DNA from: Fischerella muscicola SAG 1427-1 = PCC 73103
Lineage (GTDB): Bacteria; Cyanobacteriota; Cyanobacteriia; Cyanobacteriales; Nostocaceae
Direction: 5' to 3'
Length of the DNA: 35,020 nucleotides
Assembly: GCF_000317245.1 (NCBI RefSeq)
Contig: NZ_AJLJ01000379.1
Span: forward strand, 1 to 35,020
Shown here: positions 1 to 6,822 of the stretch, piece after piece
How positions within the stretch are numbered: the first letter of the stretch is position 1
Layout of the letters: each line of letters begins with the position of its first letter
Made by a program: the position numbers and the translations under genes
The notes under the pieces: generated by a model
What the model saw: only the letters and a program-made list of their open reading frames with translations
The model's database searches: none
What the model was told of the DNA's origin: nothing

Positions 1-150
1 ACTAAGTAATAAATCTCGATTATTACCAAATTACTTATTTTCAATCTTTTTGAGACAACTCATCAAGATTTATTGTCGTGGTTTTTAACAAACTTATGTA
101 AATAAAGTAACCTTATACTTAAATATACGTTTTAGCGATCGCTCGTTTAA

Positions 151-519
151 AGTCCGACATCACAAATTCGCGTTGCCCCCGACACATTTGACTGTTACAA
201 CACCATTTCACAAGCTGGGGCCAAAGCGGTAATTCCACCGCGCAGTAACGCAAAAATTCAACAATGCACAAACAGCAACACGAAGCCTCATCCTAGAGAT
301 GAAAATCTGCTGCGGGTGAACCAAGTCGGATGTAAACAATGGAAACAAGAAAGTGGGTATCATCGACGTTCATTATCCGAGACAGCTATGTTTCAACTCA
401 AAATTATTTTTGGCGGTAAGCTAAGACGGCACTTTTTTGACAATCAAGCTGTTAAGTTATTTCTGCAATGTGCTGCACTTAATCGCATGATTCAATTAGG
501 CAAACCAGATAGCTACTAA
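151..519 (+). pseudogene. IS5-family transposase, C-terminal remnant
   Basis: The reading frame is open from 151 (after a stop at 148-150) to a stop at 519, about 122 codons, with no credible start; the GTG at 316 is internal. The segment at about 181-237 reads PDTFDCYNTISQAGAKAVIPP, like the second-Asp region of IS5/IS4-group DDE transposases. The segment at 355-414 carries the Y-(2)-R-(3)-E-(6)-K signature (YHRRSLSETAMFQLK), and the product ends in LNRMIQLGKPDSY, a usual C-terminus of these enzymes. The N-terminal half with the first catalytic Asp is missing, so this is a dead fragment. I did not find inverted repeats or a target duplication around it. The family assignment is from recognised motifs, not from a search. 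Confidence 0.8.
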
Positions 520-610
520 GTGGAAAAATAATCATTAACTCTGCTAATAGTTGGTGTATCTTTTTTCTGTTTCATGCAACAAAACCTAAAAAAGGCATTG
601 CACTCTAACC

Positions 611-994
611 TCACCACCCCAGTTGCTCAATAATCTGCTCGCCAAGCTGCAAGACATTGAACGGCTTCAGGATCACTCCAGCAAATTCAGAGAGGTCAAA
701 TCCCAGCGAATCGTCTGACGGGTCTGTGGCGGTAAACAAGATAACCGGAATCGACTGCGTAGTCGGATTAGTTTTCAAAGATTGCAGCATAGTCAGTCTA
801 TCTTCACCATACAGGCTCAGATCGAGCAAAATCACGTCTGGTTGCTGCGTTTCTGCCTGCATCAGTCCTGCCTGTGCAGACTCAGCTGTGAGGATTTTCC
901 AGCTTTTGAGGCGTTCTAGCGTGAACTTGACAATACTGCACAGGTCAGGTTCGTCGTCAATCACCAGGATGCATCGATTTGTATAAGAGGACAT
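611..994 (-). CDS. Stand-alone response-regulator receiver protein
   Basis: This 127-residue protein is a single CheY-like receiver domain with no output domain. The acidic pocket is D13-D14, the phospho-acceptor is D58 (in VILLDLS), the switch Thr is T88 (in ILFTATD), and the conserved Lys is K110 (in LKPF). All catalytic positions are present, so it should accept a phosphoryl group from a histidine kinase or Hpt domain. It probably acts by protein-protein contact in the cytoplasm. The next gene upstream on the same strand, about 430 bp away, encodes a multi-domain regulator with an Hpt domain, so the two could belong to one phosphorelay; this is inference from proximity. The kinase is not in the window. 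Confidence 0.88.
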   Translation of the reverse strand: MSSYTNRCILVIDDEPDLCSIVKFTLERLKSWKILTAESAQAGLMQAETQQPDVILLDLSLYGEDRLTMLQSLKTNPTTQSIPVILFTATDPSDDSLGFDLSEFAGVILKPFNVLQLGEQIIEQLGW

Positions 995-1421
995 AATACC
1001 AATTCGTAATGAAGGGGCGTTAGATTTAATCTGGTTTCATACGATCCAACTTCTCTCTAAATTGATTGATGGAAAATAACAAAGTACGTTCGCGTAGCAT
1101 TGCCACTAGCATCATTATTTGAATCAATCCCTTGAGAGCTAATTTGTAAACTAAAGTAAACTACTTGTCTAGTAACGGTTTTAGGTATTTAAGTTAATAA
1201 AGCGCTTATTCGCTGAAACTCAGACCTAGTAATGAGTTAAGTACCCTTAAGATTTTCTTTACGAATCAGCTCTAAGGGATGAAGTATCAATTACTAATTA
1301 GGAATTTCCAAGAAATAAATTATCCAATTTATTCATAATTCTATTTTTCTTACTCCCCCTGCTCCCCTGCTAACACAGTGATTGGTTATTTTTTTATTTG
1401 GAAGTCCCTTATTTTAAATCT
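995..1421. other. Intergenic region without recognised gene
   Basis: These 427 bases between two minus-strand regulator genes are A/T-rich and hold no convincing coding frame. A short C-rich tandem repeat (units like ccccctgct) lies at 1353-1371, the same low-complexity type seen in many other gaps of this window. The promoter of the receiver gene is expected near 1000-1200 on the minus strand, but I cannot identify clear -35 and -10 boxes. Confidence 0.5.
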
Positions 1422-3749
1422 CTACCAGGAATTGAAATTTAAAATTCGCTGAATCAAATCGGCTTCTACGATTGGTTTTAAGATATAATCATTTGCCCCC
1501 GCTGTTAGGGCCCGGTACAGGGTATCAGCATCGGCATGAGCCGATAACAACAACACAGGTAGCCGACTCCAACGCGGATCGCTCTTGACTACCTGGCATA
1601 GTTCAATGCCGCTAAACCCAGGCATAGCGACATCCAGCAATAGCAGATCGGGAGTGGTGGCTTCCAAGTATTGCCAAAACTGGCTTGAATCTGCCAAGGT
1701 TGTGACCTGAAAGCCCCACGGTTGCAGTTGGGCTTCTAAAATGGACAACAATGCCGGATCGTCATCCACAATGAGCAGTCTAGCATTGATAGTGTCAATT
1801 CGGTGGAGGAGTTGGCTGACGGCTTGAAACACTTCGGTAGGCGTGGCAGGCTTTTGCAAAAAGGCGTTGGCTCCTAAACGGGTGACTTCCACGCGCTTGG
1901 TTAAATCGCCAAGTCCTGTCAGCACCAGCACAGGAATAGTGGGAAATTGGTGCTTCAACTGTGCCAGTAGAGTCAAGCCGCTTTCGGTGGTATTGGGAAA
2001 GGTAAGATCCAATATGATGGCATCGGGCGTGAGGTACTGAAGGCGTTGGCGGGCGAGGGTAAGGTCAGTGACGGTTTCCAGGTGAATGCTCCAGTTTGAG
2101 GCATTTGCCTGCATTCGCTCAATCAAGTCAGTATCATCATCAATCAACAAAACCACGCGATCGCTAGTAGTCTGCCAAGAGAACTTTGCGTGGTGGCAAG
2201 CAGGGGAGGTAGGGGAAGCTGGGGAGGCTCTTGAGGAATTTTCTCCCCCTGCTACCCCTGCTACCCCCGCTTCCCCTGCTCGACCTACACGGCAATTTTG
2301 GCTTGGTGAACTACTAGACTTCAGTACTGGAGTGGGCGCTGTTGTAGCAAAAATAGGTAACTGCTGGATAACTTGCCTCAGTTGCCCAAGCAGCGATTTT
2401 AGTTGAACCGCTTCCTCTGATTGGACAGCAGCCGTTGGTGTTTTCAAGGTGCGTTCGATCTGGCGGGCAAGTTCTGCTGCTTGCGGCATACCAAATGCCC
2501 CCAAAGAGCCAATCAGCCGATGGGCGATGGTCTGGGCGAACTGCCGTCCGTCAGGGGTGAGACTATTAGTAGAGAGGTGGGCGATCGCCTCCTCCAGCTT
2601 TGCTAGTTGGCCCTGCAATCGCTCCTGAGAATCCTGCCACATCTGCTGAATTGCCGCCACTGCCTCCGCCTCTGCATCATATCGATTTGCATTTAGCAGG
2701 TAGGATGAGGAAGACGCAGAGATGGGGAGATGCGGTGAACCAGCACCTTGGACTGAGCCGCTTTGCGGTGAAGAAGTCGGAGTTTTGGATGCCGCATTCT
2801 CCACTTGGGGAGCCACCCCTGTGGGCGGGTTTCCCGACTTGAGGGGAGTGGCGTGAGATCCCAAGACCGGAGTGGCTCCATTTCCCGTCGAGTCCGTTAG
2901 CGCAGCGTTAGGGACGTTAGGAGCGTCACTTCTGAACCCAGAAGGCAAAGACTTGTGGCGACTGGTGGCCCCAAAGGGTAACGCGGAGAGCCTATCAAAT
3001 ATATTCCCCGTGTCCCCTTGTCCCCGTGTCTCCGTATCCCCGTGTCCTTGCTCCGACCCCTGCTCCTGCTCTTCTGGCACAGATTTCAGCCGATACCCCA
3101 GCCCATACAATGTTTCAATTGGATCGGAATTCAGCCCAGCCATCTGGAGTTTGCGCCGCAACCCGCGAATTTGAGTTGTTATAGCTTCTTCACCGGGACA
3201 TTCATCAATCGAACAGATGCGATCAAGCAGAGTCCTTCGGTCAAAAATCCGCCGCGGATGTCGCAAAAATAGCTCCAGCAGTTTGTATTCTTTAGGCGTG
3301 AGATGTAAGCCTTTGCCTTGACACATGACTTCGCAATTATTCGGATCGAGCTGCAACTGACCCCAGCAGAGTACTTTGGTTAATACTGTGCTGCCTCGTC
3401 GCAGTAATGCCCGAATCCGAGCTAGCAGTTCTGATAGCTCGTAGGGTTTAGTAATATAGTCATCTGCTCCTGCCTCAAAGCCTGCTATTCTATCTGCCGG
3501 ATCAACCTTCCCTGTGAGCAGCAAAATAGGCTCTTGCTGATTCTGTGTCCTTAGTTGGCGACACAGACGAATTCCATTCTCATCGGGTAGCATAACACCT
3601 AGCACGATCAGGTCATACTCTGTTGCCTCAGCAAACTCTAGTGCTGATCGACTATCACTAACGGTATCAACTGTAAACTGCTGTGCTACCAAAGAAGTGG
3701 TGAGAGCAGCCGCCGTATCTCGATCATTCTCAACGATAAGCAGTTTCAT
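1422..3749 (-). CDS. Hybrid response regulator: REC-wHTH-Hpt-REC-REC
   Basis: This 775-residue protein starts with a receiver domain (1-115) and an OmpR/PhoB-type winged helix (about 128-222, with TTQIRGLRRK and YGLGYRL), so the N-terminal half resembles a DNA-binding regulator. An Hpt domain follows at about 365-460, with phosphorylatable H410 in AHRLIGSLGAFG. Two more receivers lie at about 530-650 (acceptor D581) and 656-772 (acceptor D706). In the first receiver the acceptor is replaced by Gly (G51 in LIVLGVMLP, codon GGT), so that domain should not be phosphorylated there. The linkers at about 225-345 and 475-525 are low complexity and are translated from DNA repeats that elsewhere in the window are intergenic. 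Likely role: transcription regulator in a His-Asp phosphorelay; signal and targets unknown. A 16-bp palindrome lies about 130 bp upstream. Confidence 0.88.
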   Translation of the reverse strand: MKLLIVENDRDTAAALTTSLVAQQFTVDTVSDSRSALEFAEATEYDLIVLGVMLPDENGIRLCRQLRTQNQQEPILLLTGKVDPADRIAGFEAGADDYITKPYELSELLARIRALLRRGSTVLTKVLCWGQLQLDPNNCEVMCQGKGLHLTPKEYKLLELFLRHPRRIFDRRTLLDRICSIDECPGEEAITTQIRGLRRKLQMAGLNSDPIETLYGLGYRLKSVPEEQEQGSEQGHGDTETRGQGDTGNIFDRLSALPFGATSRHKSLPSGFRSDAPNVPNAALTDSTGNGATPVLGSHATPLKSGNPPTGVAPQVENAASKTPTSSPQSGSVQGAGSPHLPISASSSSYLLNANRYDAEAEAVAAIQQMWQDSQERLQGQLAKLEEAIAHLSTNSLTPDGRQFAQTIAHRLIGSLGAFGMPQAAELARQIERTLKTPTAAVQSEEAVQLKSLLGQLRQVIQQLPIFATTAPTPVLKSSSSPSQNCRVGRAGEAGVAGVAGGENSSRASPASPTSPACHHAKFSWQTTSDRVVLLIDDDTDLIERMQANASNWSIHLETVTDLTLARQRLQYLTPDAIILDLTFPNTTESGLTLLAQLKHQFPTIPVLVLTGLGDLTKRVEVTRLGANAFLQKPATPTEVFQAVSQLLHRIDTINARLLIVDDDPALLSILEAQLQPWGFQVTTLADSSQFWQYLEATTPDLLLLDVAMPGFSGIELCQVVKSDPRWSRLPVLLLSAHADADTLYRALTAGANDYILKPIVEADLIQRILNFNSW
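2197..2280. repeat. G/C-rich inverted minisatellite inside the regulator gene
   Basis: Variants of the unit agcagggga run along 2199-2226 and recur as complements (tcccctgct, tacccctgc) along 2252-2279, giving an imperfect inverted repeat. It is translated in frame as the Ala/Gly- and Ser/Pro-rich linker before the second receiver domain. The same unit appears in non-coding gaps at 1353-1371, 6703-6724, 25681-25702 and 27992-28021. Confidence 0.75.
2772..2893 (-). repeat. ~120-bp dispersed repeat, copy inside the regulator gene
   Basis: The complement of this segment matches the plus strand at 8752-8872 closely. By eye there are about a dozen differences over 120 bases, and the stretch covering ctcccctcaagtcgggaaac is identical. 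Weaker similarity continues toward 2990 on this side and toward 8690 on the other. Here the repeat is translated in frame as part of the linker between winged helix and Hpt domain (about residues 286-326); the other copy is in the non-coding gap after groEL. Confidence 0.85.
3005..3052. repeat. Octamer tandem repeat inside the regulator gene
   Basis: Five consecutive 8-base units (3005-3044) follow tccccgtg, with variants tccccttg and tctccgta, and a degenerate sixth unit ends at 3052. This resembles the short tandemly repeated sequences known from heterocystous cyanobacteria. It is read on the minus strand as the Gly/Asp/Thr/Gln-rich linker at about residues 233-249. Confidence 0.75.
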
Positions 3750-3880
3750 AAAACCTATTTTTCAGGCAATTGAGCCAAGTATTTCAAAGGCAACCCGAAG
3801 CAAGTTATGTTTTAGAGAATGGTTTTCAGTAATTTCTCTCGCGCAGTTTCATCTTTGAGACGGGCAAAGAATTCTCAAAC

Positions 3881-3896
3881 TTACCTAATTAGGTAA
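3881..3896. promoter_or_regulatory. Perfect 16-bp palindrome, candidate operator
   Basis: The sequence ttacctaattaggtaa is a perfect inverted repeat. It lies 132-147 bases upstream of the start of the large response regulator (minus strand) and just beyond the flavodoxin stop codon. Its size and symmetry suit a dimeric transcription factor, possibly for autoregulation. There is no U-tract, so an intrinsic terminator is less likely. The function is inference. Confidence 0.35.
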
Positions 3897-3919
3897 CAAG
3901 CATTTTAGTGAATAAAGCT

Positions 3920-4432
3920 TTACAAACCAAACTCTGGCTTCAATTGTGTAACCCAAGATTTGATTCTTTCCTCTGTTAAATCGGATTGATTATCTTCATC
4001 AAGGGCAAGACCTACAAATTTACCATCACGAACAGCTTTAGACTCGCTGAATTCATAACCTTCTGTAGGCCAATAGCCAACTGTTTCAGCACCATTTTCT
4101 GAAATTTTTTCCTCTAGAATACCGAGTGCATCTTGAAATGTATCTGGATAACCAACCTGGTCTCCAGAACCAAAATAAGCAACTTTTTTGCCCGTGAAGT
4201 CAATGTTATCTAACTCATCATAAAAATCTTCCCAATCACTTTGCAATTCTCCAACATTCCAAGTAGGACAACCAACAATGATATAGTCGTAATTATTAAA
4301 ATCACTTGGTTCAGCTTGTGAAACATCATTTAACGTTACAACACTATCACCACCAAACTCCTTCTGAATTATTTCGGATTCAGTTTGGGTATTGCCTGTT
4401 TGAGTACCAAAAAATAAACCAATTTTAGACAT
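3920..4432 (-). CDS. isiB: Flavodoxin
   Basis: This 170-residue protein is a long-chain flavodoxin, an FMN-binding electron carrier that replaces ferredoxin between photosystem I and FNR under iron limitation in cyanobacteria. The FMN phosphate loop is near the N-terminus (FFGTQTGNTQT, about 8-18). The isoalloxazine-stacking residues are seen as the Trp in CPTWNVGELQSDW and the Tyr in GSGDQVGYPDTF. The length matches the family. The start is supported by an aaaggag ribosome site seven bases upstream (complement of 4439-4445). The upstream region is very A/T-rich. Flavodoxin genes are usually Fur-controlled, but I could not single out a Fur box with confidence. The gene stands alone and is not next to isiA in this window. 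Confidence 0.96.
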   Translation of the reverse strand: MSKIGLFFGTQTGNTQTESEIIQKEFGGDSVVTLNDVSQAEPSDFNNYDYIIVGCPTWNVGELQSDWEDFYDELDNIDFTGKKVAYFGSGDQVGYPDTFQDALGILEEKISENGAETVGYWPTEGYEFSESKAVRDGKFVGLALDEDNQSDLTEERIKSWVTQLKPEFGL

Positions 4433-5378
4433 TTGTACTCCTTTTATAAATTTTAAAAATTATTTAAATCTACATAGTTATTAATAATTAGTTGTTAGCT
4501 ATCTTAGAATAAAATTTTAAGTGTAATAATTGTAAAAAACATTGGTAAAGTAAATGTAACTTTTTTATTTTGCGTTATTTCAAAAATATTGAATTGTCTT
4601 ATGTTTGAAGTGCCTTGTGCTATAATATATTTTTATATATTTTTCATTTATAAATAGGATCTCAAGTTAATGTAACAATTTTTATATTTATATAAATATA
4701 AAAATCTTAATCAAGATTACAATTAATTAATCTTAATAACACAAAATAAGTATTAATCTGTAATGCAACTAAGCTTAAATAAACTAACATAAGGCTTCAT
4801 CTATCCAACGGATTGAAAATAGTTTATGCCTAATGACGTAAATTCATATTGATTTCATTTGGGTATACTCATCTGATTTAGGGTTTTAACTAAACGTGAG
4901 TTCGACGGAGCTAAAACAGGGCAGGAGGTAGTACAGGCAAGTGTTTAGGGTAAATATCAATAGACGGTTTGTTGGGTAAGTAGGTATAAGCAACCAAGCC
5001 AGCTACTAAGTTAACTAACGGGACTTATACCATTTCACGAAAACCCTGATACAAATACAGATCCTGTAGAGACGCGAAATTACCCTGCGGGAACGCTAAA
5101 AGCAAACGCGTCTGGGACAAGATTCATATGTATCACTATTAACGTGAAATGGTATTAGACAAAAATTAAGCCCAAATGTAGCCCAAACTGGCTTGATAAG
5201 CCGAGAATTCATAGAGCGTGCGTAAGTCCTAAAACAGCTTAACGCTTGCCTTCAATGGCGATCGCAGTTTCCAGGAAGGCATATTTAGGCGCTTAACCAT
5301 TGTTAATCTTGGTATTTGACAAAAAAGCGGAAGTAGCCCCCGCCCATTTTTCGATGCCGTTCCATCTATTTACTGAGT
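4433..5378. other. Long A/T-rich intergenic region
   Basis: No believable coding frame was found in these 946 bases. Bases 4440-4760 are extremely A/T-rich with several TATAAT-like strings and should hold the flavodoxin promoter on the minus strand. A MITE-like inverted-repeat element occupies 5026-5155. Just after the histone-like gene, the minus strand reads a short gcgg/ccgc stem followed by six T near 5319-5341, a weak candidate terminator. The rest is unexplained. Confidence 0.5.
5026..5155. repeat. MITE-like element, copy 1
   Basis: The left end tataccatttcacg (from 5026) is mirrored by cgtgaaatggtat at 5143-5155, giving terminal inverted repeats of about 13 bases. A second inner motif, gatacaaat near 5048, is partly mirrored by tatgtatc near the right arm. 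A second copy with the same ends lies at 25630-25739, but the two interiors differ. This interior carries taccctgcgggaacgct at 5081-5097, a dispersed 17-mer also present at 21333-21349. No coding capacity. Confidence 0.7.
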
Positions 5379-5828
5379 CTACAGCAGCAAGTCAAAAATG
5401 CTGAAGGCGCGCTCCCACTGCATCGTCTGGGGGTTCTTGAGATCAGGATCGATGATCTTGAAGGTGCGGGCAAGTGCCACACTAAGTCCACCCACGATGT
5501 CTGGAAGCCGTGCCTCGGTCTCTTTACTGTAGTCCAGGTCGAGCAGTGGCCGCGTCGTCATGTAATCCAGTATGGGCTTTAGCTCAATCTCCTCGTTGAT
5601 CTCCTTGAAGTTGTGAATTCTCTCCTCCAGTCCCTTTGTAATAGGTACATCAAAAGGTTCGATGATGTCGCGCCCGTTCGCCTTCGCCGTAGCCTGGCCA
5701 CGAAGGAGAAGATCGTAGGTTTTATGATTGACGAAGTCGCTGTAACGCTTAAGGTCGTTCTTGTCCACGTCTAGACCTGCCACAGTGCGGAAGAAGCGCT
5801 CGAACTTAGAAATACTGATTACTGACAT
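5379..5828 (-). CDS. DUF1931 family protein (bacterial histone-fold doublet)
   Basis: This 149-residue protein matches the DUF1931 family. Members of known structure, from Aquifex and Thermus, fold as two histone folds in one chain, resembling a histone dimer. Family-like stretches include SKFERFFRTVAGLDVDKNDL at the N-terminus, IIEPFDVPITKGLEE in the middle, and ARTFKIIDPDLKNPQTMQWE near the C-terminus. The length is full and the start is followed directly by the conserved SVISISKFERFF. It may bind DNA or act as a nucleoid or stress protein, but function in cyanobacteria is not established. It is divergent from groES, with a 509-base shared upstream region, so co-regulation with the chaperonin operon is possible. 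Confidence 0.88.
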   Translation of the reverse strand: MSVISISKFERFFRTVAGLDVDKNDLKRYSDFVNHKTYDLLLRGQATAKANGRDIIEPFDVPITKGLEERIHNFKEINEEIELKPILDYMTTRPLLDLDYSKETEARLPDIVGGLSVALARTFKIIDPDLKNPQTMQWERAFSIFDLLL

Positions 5829-6337
5829 GATTTAAATCCTCTTTGAGAACATTAAACAACCTCAGTGTTTAACGGTTGAATTGAGCAGATGCTAATAACC
5901 TTGAACTTAGTACTGGCGGCTCTCTTCAGTCCGCTCCAATGAGGTTTTATTTCAATACAGTTCGGTTAATAGTAGCCGCACCCTTTAGCCTGTGAGCTAA
6001 ATCTCACAACCAATCACATTTGCGGTGCTTTGCAACTCAGCCGATATCTGCAACTATCAGTACATTCCACCATCGTACTCAATTAAGCTGAACCTCAACA
6101 GAAATTCTTGCACGCCCGGTTTTTGCCATACAACTGTTTTGCAACTTCCATGATTTCCTCAGAAAGTCCTTAGATTTTTTGGTTAAGGTAATAAGCACTG
6201 AGCAGTATTTTTGACAAAAAAGGTAGGAGACATACTGCGGGGTACAGAAGAAAGATGACAAAAACTTTAGTTGTGGGTTTAAAGCCCACTCACTAATGTA
6301 CCTACTGCCTCCTGACTTCTCAACAGGAGAATAGCCT
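5829..6337. promoter_or_regulatory. Divergent promoter region between DUF1931 gene and groES
   Basis: This 509-base gap should hold both promoters. No CIRCE inverted repeat (ttagcactc/gagtgctaa) is visible. A 28-base motif at 6153-6180 recurs upstream of hsp20. A string at 5960-5981 (gttcgg, then ttaa, later ccgcac) partly resembles the cyanobacterial K-box of groE promoters as I remember it, but with six extra bases. A ribosome site (aacagga) precedes groES. Confidence 0.5.
6153..6180 (+). promoter_or_regulatory. Shared upstream motif, groES copy
   Basis: The segment begins atttcctca and contains ccttagattt. It matches 9001-9028 upstream of hsp20 at 25 of 28 positions. A short agcactg string follows within about 25 bases in both places. 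The motif lies 158 bases before the groES start. I infer a common heat- or stress-responsive control site, because the two genes downstream are both heat-shock genes. Confidence 0.5.
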
Positions 6338-6670
6338 ATGGCAGTCGTATCGCTGAGTATTTCGACAGTAATACCATTGGGCGATGTCTGCGACGAGCTA
6401 CGCCTACGCATCTTTATTAAGGTCGCGCAAGCGGAAGAAAAAACTGCTGGGGGAATTTTATTGCCCGACACCGCCAAAGAAAAGCCACAGATTGGAGAAG
6501 TGGTGCAAGTCGGCCCGGGGAAGCGTAATGAGGATGGATCTCGTCAGCCAATGGAAGTGAAAATTGGCGAGCGAGTTCTCTATTCCAGATATGCCGGAAC
6601 CGACATTAAACTCGGTAGCGAAGAATACGTGTTGTTGTCTGAAAAAGATGTCCTGGCGATCGTGGAGTAA
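6338..6670 (+). CDS. groES: Co-chaperonin GroES with an in-frame insertion
   Basis: GroES forms the heptameric lid of the GroEL chamber in the cytoplasm. The protein is 110 residues, about seven more than usual cyanobacterial GroES. Conserved parts are the mobile loop (EEKTAGGILLPDTAKEKPQ), GEVVQVGPGKR, and YAGTDIKLGSEEYVLLSEKDVLAIVE. The extra residues VCDELRL sit between the Asp and Arg of the conserved PLGD-R first strand and are coded by 6386-6406, which looks like a small dispersed repeat. The rest of the frame is undamaged, so the gene is probably expressed, but an insertion in the first beta strand could affect heptamer packing. The start is supported by the conserved MAVVSLSISTV N-terminus and a ribosome site. 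groEL follows after 152 bases. Confidence 0.95.
   Translation: MAVVSLSISTVIPLGDVCDELRLRIFIKVAQAEEKTAGGILLPDTAKEKPQIGEVVQVGPGKRNEDGSRQPMEVKIGERVLYSRYAGTDIKLGSEEYVLLSEKDVLAIVE
6386..6406 (+). repeat. 21-bp insertion in groES, probable small dispersed repeat
   Basis: The 21 bases from gtctgcgacgagctacgcct to the next a separate codons that are adjacent in ordinary groES (Asp16 and the following Arg). The type (gatgtctgcgacg..ctacgcctacgc) resembles short repeats found in many copies in Nostoc genomes. The length is within the 21-27 base range reported for the SDR5 class of very small mobile repeats. The number of copies in this genome cannot be judged from the window. Confidence 0.65.
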
Positions 6671-6822
6671 GCAGCTTTCAAAGGGACTGAGTATTGGGGA
6701 AAAGAGAGCAGGGGGAGCAGGGGGAGATAAAACTCCTAACTCTTGTACAGACGAGATTTATCGCGTCTCTATTCAGCACTACTGAAAACATCCTAATTAA
6801 AATTAACAAGGACAACATTTCT
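6671..6822. repeat. Repeat-filled groES-groEL spacer
   Basis: The spacer holds two gagcaggggg-type units (6703-6724) and a decayed palindrome (agacgagatttatcgcgtct) at 6749-6768. A frame open upstream of groEL from 6694 is only translated repeat and is not counted as coding. The insertions lengthen the operon spacer, but no terminator is obvious, so groES and groEL are probably still co-transcribed. Confidence 0.6.

Noticed and set aside
5829..6337. CIRCE element for HrcA control of groES
   Set aside because: I looked for the ttagcactc/gagtgctaa inverted repeat and found neither arm.
6079..6477. 132-residue minus-strand frame overlapping groES
   Set aside because: It is antisense to the conserved groES gene and shows no domain pattern.
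6694..6822. Extended N-terminus of GroEL (43 extra residues)
   Set aside because: It translates the G-rich spacer repeat, and homologues begin at MAK, coded from 6823 after an aagga site.
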